A stretch of 64,000 nt of DNA from Gigaspora rosea. Taxonomy: Eukaryota; Glomeromycota; Glomeromycetes; Diversisporales; Gigasporaceae. Below are positions 1 to 12,170 of the stretch, one piece after another. Location: contig QKWP01000225.1 in the NCBI GenBank assembly GCA_003550325.1, positions 9,850 to 73,849 on the forward strand, written 5' to 3'. The notes under the pieces are model-generated. The model had not been told where the DNA came from and did no database searches. It saw only the letters and a program-made list of their open reading frames with translations. Position 1 is the first letter of the stretch; each line of letters opens with the position of its first letter. Both the position numbers and the translations under genes were made by a program.

Positions 1-270
1 AAAAATTCATAATTTGGGCCAAATCAAAATTCTTGCATCATCAAAATTCTTGCATCATTTTTCTTGCATCATGTTTTTCCGGATTCCCGGCATTTTACTA
101 ATAACTTTTCGAAAAAAAATTGACACAAAACATAATTTTAATCAAAAAACAATTTTTTTACGAAAAAACACTATTTTTGGGTAACATCAGAGACTTTTAC
201 TATTAAATTTCAAAAATGATCTGCACATGGACAAATTTTCAAAATTCTTGCATTATCAAAATTCTTGTAT
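1..270. repeat. 17-bp direct repeats
   Basis: The 17-mer TCAAAATTCTTGCATCA occurs twice head to tail at about 24-57, with a shortened third copy just after. A diverged pair lies at 239-270. All copies have the same orientation. No ORF or transposon end was recognised here. Confidence 0.6.
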
Positions 271-397
271 CTTATCCTTTAGACTTTGGAGGGGTCTGAC
301 GTCACACCCTTTTTAACTATGAACACGTGGGTGACGATTAATAATTTGTCACGCCCTATTACACATGACCAAATTTACGAGCTTACTAATGACTAAT

Positions 398-472
398 GCA
401 GAAGCCCGCACCGCCAATCAGCCGCCACATGGCAGTGGCTCTGATTGGTTTGTTGGTTTCTGCGTCTCAATT
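398..472. repeat. imperfect inverted repeat with CCAAT/ATTGG arms
   Basis: CCAATCAG at 414 faces CTGATTGG ending at 448 around a centre CCACATGGCAGTGG, and the pairing continues imperfectly outwards. It may be a small foldback element. CCAAT motifs can also be promoter elements, but no gene follows that could be recognised. Confidence 0.4.
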
Positions 473-3367
473 TTGTAACATTATTTGATCACTACGTTAC
501 CCTACTAAGGATTTAATTACTATGAGTAAAAGAAGAATGTAACAGAATTAAGTATCTTATATTCAATAAAAAAAATAAATTACTACTTATCGCTACTAGT
601 AATCATTGCTAACATGTAAATTAAAAGTTTTTTGCTGAAATAAAAATTAAAACTTGATAATATTAGGTTAGGGTTAAGAACTGGATGGGGCAGCATAGCA
701 GAAGTTCGGTTTGATTGGCTAAAATTAAACTAAATATGATTGATGACGATCTTTTTTTTTATACAGTCAACTGTAATTTTTAAAGTACTTTTATAAGTAA
801 AAATCATTATGTCATATGAAAAATTTTTTTTTGTAATACGTAATGTAGAAATCAACTTGAGTCGTTAGTATTTTACCTTGGGTTTTATTGTTTTTTTAAC
901 TTGGGTTACAGTGGAATACAGAAGTTTCAAGATTTAGATAAGAAGCAAAGATTTTAAAAGGTCAGAAGGTAGTTCGGCGACCTAAGCAATTGGTGAGTGA
1001 AGTTGCAAGATTTTATTTCTACTAGTTTTGCTTGCCTAATAAAAAATATTATTTCAAACTACATTCTAAACTGTACTTTAATTTTTTTTGTTATATTTAT
1101 TTAGGTTATAAGTATGTTTATAAATATAGTACAACGTCTATAGTAGTAGTAGTTAGAAATGTTCGAATATCTTGAATCTAGTTTAATAATGTATTACGAA
1201 ACTTAATTGTTTATTGTAAATTAATATATTTATTACGAAAAGGATAGTATATACATTGTGAAATATGAATTAAAGTAGCTATTATGAAGCAAATTAATGT
1301 GTTGTAGTTTATAATATGCGTCTTCAGAAAGTATTAACTAATTTTTTGAAAGCAATAAATTCTCGTCTGGGTATGGCCGATACTTTATCCGGGGTACAAT
1401 TAACATTTTTTCCGGGGTGTTTTGCAACTAATCAAAATGAACTTCCGCTATGCTGGATGGTACAGGATATATTTTATACCAAATTTTATGAGAAATTTTT
1501 GTTAGAGCCTCAAGGGTGATTTTATAGACCAAATTTAAAGATACAAATATACATTGGTGATGATCACTACTGGTGATAAATAGCAAACTTCTAACAAAAT
1601 ATAGATAATATAAATATAGTTCATAAATATTTATACCCAATTATATATAAGAATAAAATTATTTTGGGTTTTAGAACCTAAAATTAAAATTTGACCCTGA
1701 AATGGTTTTGATCTATTTTACTTAAAAGAAGAACTTTTTTGATACTTTTTTTGAATTGACAAAATTATAAAGAGCATAAATATATAATTTTTATTTGCTC
1801 ATTTTTATAAAAAATGTTAACTTGTTCTAATAAAACAAAATAGGCCTTTCAAAACTCAATTTCAGTAGCACCACTATATCCAATAGTCTAGATTGTTTAT
1901 ATTCATATTTGCTAATACTAGTTTTGATTATTTATATATTTTAAAGCTTATTGTCCAGAGTGAAGCAAAGGACGCTATATGTTTGTGCAAAGTGAAAAAA
2001 TGTTTGTTTGTCAGTTTGTCCAGCCAAATTATGTGATATACAACCAATCACATTCAACTGATCGACAAAAACAATAACAAAATATGTAATCAACTTATAT
2101 TATAATATTGATATTAAATATATATAGTGTATATATTTAAAATATTCGCACCAGACATACAATGCTGCGCATTTACCTAGTATTAGGACTAATTCTGATT
2201 AATAATTTTTAATTAGCCTATATTACTATTTACAACTTTAAATTAAAATAAGATTACAATTTAAAATCTTTATAAAAATATAAAAATTAAGTTATTTTAC
2301 ATATTAGCAGTTATATGTAATATTAGATAGATCACATGTGTAAAATTTTTATATAAGATCAAATGATTAACACACTTAAATTAACTCCTTTATAAGACTA
2401 TTTGTTGTGATATCTAAGATCATTTCTATTTGACTATATTTGTCCATGTATATGTTTTTTGAGAATGCTACCACATTTTCTTTTTAGTTAAAAAGAAAAA
2501 ATCATTATAAAATTTTATATTACTATAGCATAGCATAGGTTATCTCATTAACAGTAATACAAAAAATTAATACTTTAAAGTTTCTATATAATAAGTTTTG
2601 ATTTTTAAGATTTAAAATTTTAAAAAAATATATATAATTTTTAAGCATATATATAATCTATTTATAAAAAAAAATTCTATTAATTATTGATTTAATATTT
2701 TTTAAAAAAATTTTAAATTGCTTAATTTTTAAAATAAAAAATTAAAAAAAATAAAATTACTAGTATTTTAAAATTTTACCAATTAAAATCAAGTATATTT
2801 TTTGTGCTACTACACAAGTAACTTGGTGTAACTATTAATAACAAATTTGCAAAATTTCAAATATGGTTATTATGTAGAAAAAATGTTATAAATATTATAT
2901 CAGTAAAAAAGTAAGTCAAAGCTTCTGTAAAAAAATTTTAAATAAAAAATTTTTTATAATTCTGTTCTTAATTATTATTGTTATAAAATTTTGTGCAAAC
3001 AACTTTACTTAAGAGCTCAAAATAGATTCTCTTAGTAGAAAAAAGTTTATATAGAAAACCTGTAATTTTTAACATTTGTATATAGAAAACTTTTATTTTG
3101 AGCCATTAAATAAACTTGTGGAGAAATTTTACATATCATTCTTTTTTAAAATTAAAAAATATTTTAAAATATACAAAAATTACAAAATTTTAGCTTGACA
3201 CAAAGATTTTTATTCTTATTTAATATATTTACTTTGTAAAGTTAATTTTAAGTTAATATGAGTAGAAAACATCAAGATTCAAATTTCATAGTAATTTTAT
3301 ATATTTTTATTGTTATTATGCATATTTATATTTACATATAATAATAGTGTAACAAATTATATAGCTA
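473..3367. other. AT-rich DNA, no gene recognised
   Basis: About 2.9 kb of very AT-rich sequence with long A and T runs. The longest open frame (1316-1519, 67 codons) has no recognisable motif and no coding signature. No transposon ends could be paired with confidence. Confidence 0.6.
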
Positions 3368-3775
3368 CAGTGCGCGACACTTAAAGACTACACAAACTTT
3401 AAAAGCTAATAACTTATGATCTAAAAAAGATATTTTAAAAAGGAAGCCACTATTTTATAGCTAAATCAATTTATTACAACTTAACGGCCTTATTTTTTAA
3501 AAAGTTATAATAACTTTTCAAAATATATAGCTTTAAAAACATAGTATTTTTATATGATACATAAAAATTTAACCAAAAATGGGACAAGTCACATGTTTTG
3601 GCTTCTCATTATTGGCTAATTTTAAAATTATTTTTAAAATATTTTTAAAATATTTTTTATTAATTAATTTTTGACCAATCAGAATACAAGAAATCAAAAA
3701 AATATCAAATTTCAATATGAAATTTTTGAAAATGGGACAAATCACGAAAATGTAGTCTTTAAGTGTCCTGCACTG
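3368..3775. mobile_element. Tc1/mariner-type MITE, family A copy 1
   Basis: A 408-bp non-autonomous element. Its left end CAGTGCGCGACACTTAAAGA and its right end, read on the other strand (CAGTGCAGGACACTTAAAGA), are near-identical terminal inverted repeats, and TA dinucleotides flank both ends. A second copy is at 8730-9144. It has no coding capacity. TA duplication plus a CAGT start is typical of Tc1/mariner/pogo elements. Confidence 0.85.
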
Positions 3776-4029
3776 TAATATACTAAAGTTAGTGTTACTA
3801 CTAATATAATATACTGTATATATAAAGTATATCTTCATATTTAAGTAAAATATACTAATGCTAGAGTCTGATCTATTTATATTACTAATAATTAAAAATA
3901 TATCCATAGTATTTTCTATATTATTTAGGCCAGCAATTCATATTTCTATAGATACAATTATAGTTGATTTTATCAAAATCCAACTATTTTAATACCAAAT
4001 TAAGCTTTGATTCTATAATATAAACAATG

Positions 4030-4800
4030 AACTTTAGCCCTATGCGTTGACGAAGTCACGCTAGGGTTATTATCGCGAGGATAACCTGATTTGTGGCTTA
4101 TATGAAATTGAGGCTTATATGAAAAAGGTAATGGCATATTATTGTAGATTATAGACGCATGTGATAGAGATTGTAGGTACGTATGCATGCAGAAAAGATT
4201 ATAAAGATACATGCGGAAGAAAATGGAGAATCTCAGTGCTTTCTTACTTCGCTTGTCTTGTCACTTGTTCTCTTCGATGCCCGATAAGATTCTGGCTCCC
4301 ATTCCTCCCGCCCTCTCTCATTCATTGCACCTAGCACCCTGCCTGTTGTCGTGTGTAACGAGTTGAATGCGCCGCACCATAACGTGGGCTCAGAACTCGC
4401 TATTTTATGTTAATGTTGTCATGTGTACTGAGTTGAATGCGCCGCACCATAGCGTGGGCTCGAACTCGCTGAAAAAAGAAAGAATTTTTTGTATGTAATG
4501 AGTTGAATGTGCAGTGACATAAGCATGGGTTCGGACTTGCTAGAAAAAAAAAAAGAGATGCGCCACACCTTAGCATTGGCGATTCTCAATTATGCTTCGT
4601 CACGTGACGTATTCACTTGCACACAGAGTTGTTATGAGCATAGTATGTAATAGCAGAAGACACATAGAGTTGTTGTGAGCACAGTATGTAATAGCAGAAG
4701 AGAAGTGATGAAGTGGAGCACTACTCCCATCATGTATCTTCGTAATGTCTAATAAAGAAAGTGTTTAATATGAAATCCGAGCGGGAATAATATTAATTTA
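4030..4800 (+). mobile_element. LTR-like remnant with a later insertion
   Basis: Two parts, 4034-4052 (CCCTATGCGTTGACG) and about 4585-4790 (from CAATTATGCTTCGTCACGTG to GAAATCCGAGCGGGAATAAT), match one continuous stretch on the opposite strand at 18024-18254. The intervening about 530 bp is therefore an insertion here. The 3' part has an AATAAA polyadenylation-like signal (about 4752) and a duplicated 'GAGTTGTTRTGAGCAYAGTA' segment. No internal retroelement ORFs remain. The LTR assignment is an inference. Confidence 0.4.
4345..4541. repeat. three imperfect ~70-76-bp tandem repeats
   Basis: Units begin at about 4345, 4415 and 4491. Each contains GAGTTGAATG, a GC-rich part (GCGCCGCACCATARCGTGGG in the first two) and CTCGCT or CTTGCT. 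They lie inside the insertion that splits the LTR-like remnant. Function unknown. Confidence 0.65.
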
Positions 4801-4990
4801 GATGGTTTTAACTAATGTAGTAAATGTAGGACCCAAAATTGATTTACATGCATTATAAAACCGGTTACTGTTTTGATTTAAATTTTTTAATCGATTGGAA
4901 CTAAACCGAATTATGTTACCTGTTACTATTTGGCTTATTATACCGGTGAATTATAATCGGTTGTGCGCAATTCAATTTTTTTTTTTTTTT

Positions 4991-4991
4991 N
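4991..4991. other. single undetermined base after a poly-T run
   Basis: One 'n' follows a T tract ending at 4990, so the local sequence and homopolymer length are uncertain. Confidence 0.9.
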
Positions 4992-5084
4992 TCAACTTAA
5001 AAACATTATATAAAAAAAAAAAGAAGAATCCGGCTTTATTTATGAACTATTGCAAACACCCAAAAGAATGAAAAAAAGACAAAT

Positions 5085-5160
5085 AAATAAAAAAATAATA
5101 AATAAAAAAATAATAAAATAATAAAATAATAAAATAATAAAATAATAAAATATTAAAATC
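5085..5160. repeat. AT microsatellite (AAAATAAT-type)
   Basis: A simple repeat of AAATAAT/AAAATAAT units. The open frame on its complement is only low-complexity Phe/Ile/Leu. Confidence 0.85.
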
Positions 5161-5469
5161 TTAAGACTCAGGACCTTAATTATTCTCGTACTATACAAAA
5201 AAATATGTAATGAACAACTTACGTATTTCAAGATCAAAAATAAAACCGATTTAATTTTAAAACTGGTTTGTTAGAGTTTTATTACCTAGCTATAACATTA
5301 CAAAATCGGGTTAACCCAACCTCTAATTTTGACTAAAAGAATCGTATGTGATGAATCAAAATTTTTAATCAGATACATGGAATAATTTAGTAATAATCAA
5401 ATAAAAATAATAAATAGTTAAACTTATATAAAAAAAAGGGAATACAATTATAAAAAAAAATAAAGAGCA

Positions 5470-7861
5470 CTATTCATTCCTTCTTTTAAAAATAAGATCG
5501 ATTGGATATGGAGAATTTGAAGACTTAAATTTTAATCCGTTCTTATGTATACTATTTTGTGGTAATGATATTTCATATTTACGTACTATAAAAATATACA
5601 TGTAAGTATTCACATAATGAATTTCATTTAACTAAAATTAAAGATACATACGCAACAAGCACAACACCATTCTCTGTTCAATAAGAAAAAAGTTATTTCC
5701 TAGGCATCTGTTTTTTTTTTTTTAAAAAAAAAAAATTTAATTTAATCATTATCGCTAAGGTAAAAAAAAAAAATTAAACCAAACACAAAGATTTCAACCA
5801 ACATTCTAGATCCAACACCAAAAGCCAACCAAGAATAACTTTCATGTTCATTTTCAAACCTCTCAGGCAAAAACTCTTCTGGATTATTCCAAAGCTTTGG
5901 CGAATGATGTAACCCACATATAAAGAGATTAACGGGTGTACCGGCTGGAATTACAAAATTTTTAATCTTTACGTCTTCGGTTACTACACGTAATGGCAAA
6001 CTTCCGACCTATTTATTAAATAGTAAAAATAAAATTTTGTATGTACAATAATTGCTCATTTTACTGTAGATTTAAAATTATGCAAACCGGAGGATATAAT
6101 CTAAGATTTTCACGAATAGCCATATTCAAATACTTTAATGCCGCATGCTGTTCTGCTGATGGTGTTAGATCATCACCAAGTACTCTTAAAACCTCTTCTC
6201 GCCGCTTTTTCTTGAACATTCTAGATAAATAAATTATAAATGTTTAATATTTAATAAATATAATAACAATAATAAATTTCATCTTACTTTATGAAGTGCT
6301 AAAAGATATAAAAGAGATGATAGAGCCGCTGCAGCTAAATTTATAAATATATACGTATATTCATTATCAGTTATATTGTATAGGTAATAATAATTATAAC
6401 CATTTCTTAAATTAACGTAATTCTTACTTGTATCATGACCTGCAACCATAAAAATGGCTAAATTACACTATTAAAATCAAATCATAATAATTAAAATTTA
6501 ACTATTTAGACTACATCAATAAAATAAATCCAAAAATTTCATACTCTTAGTTCAGTATCCGATAAAATTTGATTATCTGGATCTTCACAAGCTTTTATCA
6601 TCAATTCCAAAAGATCACCATTAGAATGTCCAGCAGCTAAAGATTTGCGTTTTTCTTTAATAATATCCTCAAATAAATTATTTAACTTGTCAATTTTTCT
6701 AAATACTAATTGGTTTATGATCGGAATGCGGTCAATTTGAAGAATAGAAATTAATGGATTTCTAAACACATCCCGAACTTCATTATAAGCTGTTACATAG
6801 GGATTTTTCGGATCTTCGAGATTCTAAATTGAAAATTTTTAAAATTATTAATTTTCAAACACTTACAAGTTATTGACTCTTACATTAAAATCAAAATTAA
6901 AGGCAACTTTTCCAAGAATGTCTAAAGTAAGCCTACATACGATATTTGAATTTATAAATTTTAATAAACTAATATAATGATAATAAAGAATGATTAATAA
7001 TTTTTACCTTACCGTTGCATAAAATCTCTAACTTCAATAGGCTTATTATCGACTTTTTCTAAAATATCCATCAATTTTAATGATTTTTCAACAAAAAGAT
7101 GTACAGGTAAAGTTTTAAAGGCAGGGTTACAAACACGTCTAAATAAATTTTATTTCAGAAAAATATAAATAACTACTTTTAATAAAAATAACTAATTGTA
7201 ATAAAAATAACTAATTGTAATAATAAAGATGTAATAAACCTGTGACGCTTCCAAACCTAAAACAAAAATGTAAGAAACAACTTGTCACTGGAAGAATTTA
7301 AATAATAAACTGACAAAATTACTTACATCACCATTTGAATGAACAACATTAACGCCAAAATGCCGATCAGCCGCAGAATTTGATAATATTTCATTGAACA
7401 TTAACTTGGGAAAAACATCTATAAAATAATTTTATATAAGTAAATAAAATTTTAATGTGAGATTAATATGAGATATCGAAAGATTAAGGACTTACCAGTT
7501 CGTAAGCACATTTCCTTAGCAATTACTGGATCAGTTATCATGCAAACCCATTTTCCTCGAAAAGACATCTACGAACGTAAAAAAATAAACATATTTTTAA
7601 GGCGCTTAATTTTACAATATATATATATACATCAATAAAATTTACCTTTATAACGCCATCTCTTTCAAAATATTCTTTGCAACGTAAATAAAGTTTATCC
7701 TGTCCTCCTTCTCGCTTAATAAGCCTCGATATTACTATACCAAAGAATGTTATCTAGTGAATATCTTTAAGAGAATCTGGAACTTTATAATATACATAAT
7801 TGTAAATTATTAACAAGATAACAACGATCGCTATGAAACTTATTAAAGTTATGAAATCCAT
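5470..7861 (-). pseudogene. cytochrome P450 copy 1, two disabling changes
   Basis: Class II (ER-anchored) P450 paralogue. All 13 exons align with copy 3: 7861-7646, 7568-7496, 7418-7327, 7256-7240 (a 17-nt micro-exon), 7138-7013, 6932-6884, 6823-6545, 6467-6428, 6334-6288, 6220-6088, 6008-5803, 5707-5652 and 5585-5470, with GT..AG borders. It keeps an N-terminal hydrophobic anchor, AGHDT of helix I, ENLR (ExxR), PERF, and a haem loop whose Cys codon starts exon 12. Codon 36 (after ..SLKDIH) is TAG where copies 2 and 3 have Ser. Exon 10 is 133 nt instead of 132: an extra base near 6201-6204 (GCGGCGAGAAGAG against GCTCGAGAAGAG) shifts the frame before ExxR. Both changes would abolish function. 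Sequencing error could explain the second but hardly the two-base stop difference. Confidence 0.85.
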
Positions 7862-8400
7862 GTTTAATTTAAAATATTTAATCTTAAAAATAACCTTAAA
7901 TTTTTATACGTAATATTTCTTTTTACGCAGTTCATTATTTATGTAGGCATCATGCATTATTGCATGCGTAATATAATGTAATCCAAAATACGGGCTTCGG
8001 CATCTTAGTTTCCGAAATTATGAAACTCTGTTTTGGTTTTTTTGTGTCATTATTGTTTGTTAGTTTAAAATAGTCGATTTGTAAAACGTATGTACGTATA
8101 TGTTTGCATTTGTACCATATCAAGAGTGCTTAAATTCCGATTATATACCATTTTTAACGTTAGGTTTCGATATTAATTTTTTGCTCAGTGTGAGTAAATT
8201 CCTTATAGTCTAATTTTGTTCATAATCTATAATTATTTTTATTATTTTTGCAATCCACATAAATTTCCGGCCCGGAATTTGTCGGCATTGGCAATTATAA
8301 CTGATAGCAGATAGTGATATACTATGTGTTGTACGTACTTTTCATGTTATTTTGCATAAAAATTTCGAATTCATTGGTTTACATTAAATAATTTCAATCA
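7862..8400 (-). promoter_or_regulatory. shared 5' flank of P450 copy 1
   Basis: Segments of this flank (GGCTTCGGCATCTTAG, GCTCAGTGTGAGTAA, CCCGGAATTTGTCGG) recur in the same order upstream of copy 2 (23.05-23.95 kb) and copy 3 (43.4-43.9 kb). The duplication therefore included upstream DNA, plausibly the promoter. No individual regulatory motif can be proven. Homology resumes at 16.14-16.88 kb, so about 7.7 kb was inserted after 8.4 kb. Confidence 0.6.
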
Positions 8401-8411
8401 TTAATTCCGAT

Positions 8412-8510
8412 TTTTAGACGTACCCTAGGCCAAGCAAAGTTAATTTTCGTTTTGCAATATGGTGTTCCAAAATTCCAGTCGATAGGTCGGATTTTTTTTT
8501 TTTTTTTTTT
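8412..8510 (+). mobile_element. Harbinger-type MITE, family H, left-end fragment
   Basis: GGCCAAGCAAAGTTAATTTT and following bases match the left terminus of the family H elements at 18539 and 45443. The right half is missing. It is followed by an 18-T run. Confidence 0.6.
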
Positions 8511-8729
8511 ACAGTATTTTCTATTAATAAGTTACAGTGAGAGGATAAAGATCTTGAAGATAAGGTATGATGATGAATAAACATTTTATCAACTGGTGGA
8601 ACCTGCACTAAATAGAATGGATATAAAGGCAGGGTATTGAGTAAGCATTAGATCGAAACAGAATATGCATTAAATTAGAGGTTAGTAAAGATATGGCGAT
8701 AAGGTTTGGTTTATTCCAGTGATAAACTA

Positions 8730-9144
8730 CAGTGCACGACACTTAAAGACTAAAATAATTTTAAAAGCTAATAGCTCTTGATACAGAAAAGATATCAAAA
8801 AAAGAAAGCCGCTACCTTGTAGTTTAGTTAATTTACTCCAACTTAGCGGCTTTGTTTTTTAAAAAATTATTTGTTTTTAAGTTATAACATTTTAAAGATG
8901 CTTAATTTTTATATGATACATAAAAAAATTGCCAAAAATGGGACAAAACATGTGACTTGGTCTTTTATGATTGGTCAATTTTAAAAAATAAAATTTTAAA
9001 AAATTTTTAGCCAATCAAATTTTAGCAAATTAAAATATAAAATCAAATTTTAGCCAATCAAAATGTAGGAAATCAGCAAGACATCAAAATTTTTTTAAAA
9101 TGGGACAAAGTCACGTGATTTTAGTCTTTAAGTGTTGTGCTTTG
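8730..9144. mobile_element. Tc1/mariner-type MITE, family A copy 2
   Basis: Same family as 3368-3775. It begins CAGTGCACGACACTTAAAGA, shares internal landmarks (AAAAATGGGACAA, TTATATGATACATAAA) and ends in the inverted counterpart TCTTTAAGTG. TA flanks are present. The right tip has degenerated (GCTTTG instead of GCACTG). Confidence 0.8.
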
Positions 9145-10711
9145 TAGATTTTTTATACCAATCAACACTTAAGATCTACACGATTTAGCACTGCCGATTT
9201 TGTTTTTCACCCCAGCCTCCGATAGTCCAGTATTCAATTAAACATAAGTAGCTGCGCGACGCAGTCACACTAAACCAGGAACGGATGATAAACTGTATAA
9301 ATGCAAAATAATGTCAGGGCATTGTTTGAATAATGGCCAGGATTAAACTTAATTTATAAGGAAAGTCTAATTTAGAAATGTTGATGCAGATGAATTAGAT
9401 ACAGCTGACTTGGAAATTAGTAGAGACATGATGAATTTTATGATCATCGGCAATTTTTTTCAACCTAAGCCTAATACTGGCCGAAAATTATAACATCAAA
9501 AATTACATTTTTATTTCTATAAATTTGAAATCTGCTACGATAATCGCATTAGAAATGTAATGGATTTCATTCTACCCTAACCTAATATACAAAGCATACG
9601 GAAATTTGCTGATGATAATCACAAAATCACAAATCAGACCCCGAAATTCGATAATGATAATGTCACTGCCTTAGCATCCAATTAATTAATTAAACAATTG
9701 ATTATTTTCTGCGACAGCTGCGATCATGATGTCAATTATTCGCGAACTTTGAGGCAGCTGCTCTAGCAAGCTCATAGATATCAGATACAATTAAATTTTA
9801 TAAGTAATAAGTTTTAGCTATTAAAATTTTCTTCAATCGTAATGTTGATATGACACGTAATGCATTCATAACATCATTAGTTAGTGCAATTCTGAAAGAC
9901 AATAATAAAAAAAAGACATTTTTTTATAGTGATCATCATGCACTTTAATCAAGACAAAAATCTGTTAAAGTATGATCAATTCTCATACAATAGATAAATA
10001 TAGTATTATGTAATGCATATCGTGATGATTAAGCGCAGAAATCCATGTTTTTACTGTGTTTGATGTACAATTAGTTATAAGATTTGTGGATGTTGCATCA
10101 TTAAAAATGCCTTATAACCATAAATCTACTGATACATCAATACAAACATAATGCAAACTCGATGCAATAGAAACGTAAAATTGGCATTAGTTATATCGGT
10201 TACATTAGATAGTTGAACACATTCAGCCACATTTAAGAATTTAAAAAGCATAGCCAATCCAATCAGATGTGAATATGTATTTATAACTGCAATAACATTG
10301 CAATAAGCCATAAATTCACTACAAGCAGTCACACATCAATGTTTTAAATAGGCAATTATCAACCTGAAATTGCCCATATTTTATATATTTAGAAATCACT
10401 GCCAATTGTAGCATCCAACCAAATGCAAGGTTGTGTATCACAGTCATATAAATCATACTCTTTGTTTTTGCTAATGGAAAACTCCTTTCTGTTCATAGGC
10501 AAAGCCAGTATGCAATATAATTAGTGTGTGCATCGATGTAGAATTCTGAGAAATAGAGAAAGAAAAATTTTAGTATTTAAAGTACAGTAGTTAAAGTGGT
10601 GAGATCGAGAACTATAAATCAAAATGTTAAATAAAGGTTTTTTACTACAAAAGAAATAGATCAACCAAATGAATTACCTAAACATCATTAAGAGCTTATG
10701 TTTGCCAAGTA
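9145..10711. other. AT-rich DNA, no gene recognised
   Basis: No coding exon or paired transposon ends were recognised. A 37-bp segment at 9249-9285 (AGCTGCGCGACGCAGTC followed by CTAAACCAGGAACG) recurs at 34304-34343, so it is a dispersed repeat. Confidence 0.5.
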
Positions 10712-11044
10712 CAGTCAGACCTCCCTAAATGCACCCTCCCTAAATGCAGCACCCCCTTAAATGCATGATATAAGCCCGGGCCCATAGTGGGACTTATAGA
10801 TAAATGCACGTTCTTTATTCTGTAAGTGCACACCAATTGTCTGGCCCACTTATAAAAACTCCCTCCATAAATGTATCCACGTGATTATTAGCCAATCAAA
10901 TCCATTTTTTTCAGGCTACTAAAGCCATATTTATCATGTGATAAAGTCACATTGTGATTTTATTAGTGTTCTCTAATTGCAGCCCTCCCTAAATGCATGT
11001 GCTAAAGCTGGTCCCGACGACATGCATTTAGGGAGGTCTGACTG
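10712..11044. mobile_element. pogo-like MITE, family P copy 1
   Basis: A 333-bp element with terminal inverted repeat CAGTCAGACCTCCCTAAATG at both ends and TA on both flanks. CTCCCTAAATGCA is repeated several times just inside the ends, as expected of transposase-binding repeats. Non-coding. A second copy is at 57757-57931. Confidence 0.9.
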
Positions 11045-11927
11045 TATAATGAGCTTTCATTTGGTAGATCTTTATTAACGAGCAATAATTATTTTGTGAC
11101 TCCAGCATTGATAAAGGTTTCTATCTATTTCAACAGTAATGTTAACATTAAGATAGTCTACCAACTACTACTGAATTGCTATACCTGATGAACTTCATAC
11201 ACCTATGTACTTTTATATCTGATACTGTATAATCACTTAGATCATGGTACTGGTTTGCCTATGTACATATGTACATATATAAAAATATATAATCAAGGAA
11301 CCCTTAATAAATTAGATGTGTGATGCTGCCATACTATACAGTAACCAAAAATGTAGTTAACAATCTTTATAATGATATATACAGATATGTTACTTTATAA
11401 AATCATTATCCAATCAATTAGACTTTCATATATAAATGCAAACCTTGATTTAACTATATACTTCATTACACTATATTGCTAATGTTTTAACCTTAACCTT
11501 ACAACTACTAAATAGTTACGTGATATTACCTTCATGATCATTAATATTTTACTTACTTTTTGCTCTTTAGAAATGTTATACCTATGTTACAAGAAAGTAC
11601 AATTTTACATACAGGTTAATATTGATAGTAATTTCAGAACATAACTACTTCAGTAAATAGAAAAAACTCATAGGCTTTAACTCTGGTCAAATTGGCAGAT
11701 CATTTGGCAAGTTTCAAATCAGATTGCAAATTTGATCAGAGCTATGGCTCATGGGTTTTCTATTTATCAAAATTCTACAAATTCCACCAATATTATAATT
11801 ATTTTGTCTATATTTTAGATAGGTAATATTTATAATGTTCACTATACACCTAATAACTATACATTATCTAAATATATTTATCTAAAACTTAATCATAGAT
11901 ATTTGCTATTTAATTTTATTTATTTAT

Positions 11928-12170
11928 AATAATTATTGGAGATGATGCTAAAATCAGATGATTCTGAAATTTTAATTTATTTTGAGATAAAATTTTAAGA
12001 TGTTTTTGAGTTGTTTGTTTCATTTTTGTCTTATAGGGTTAGGGTAAGGTTTGGGTATAGATTTGATATTTAAAGAGTATATGTAGATTTTAGCAGAGCT
12101 TATAGTTTCAAATTGGGACCCCAAAGTTCAACATCATTTGATTTCAGCATTATCCCCAACAATAATTATT
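11928..12170. mobile_element. ~240-bp MITE with telomere-like core, copy 1
   Basis: Inverted ends TAATTATTGGAGATGATGCT and, on the other strand, ATAATTATTGTTGGGGATAA. The centre contains TATAGGGTTAGGGTAAGG and AAAGAGTATATGTAGATTTT, homologous to the core of the element at 16934-17159 although the tips have diverged. Confidence 0.7.

Noticed and set aside
9250..9280. Helitron 3' end (hairpin then CTAA)
   Set aside because: The copies at 9.25 and 34.3 kb share sequence beyond CTAA, whereas a Helitron terminus should be followed by unrelated DNA.
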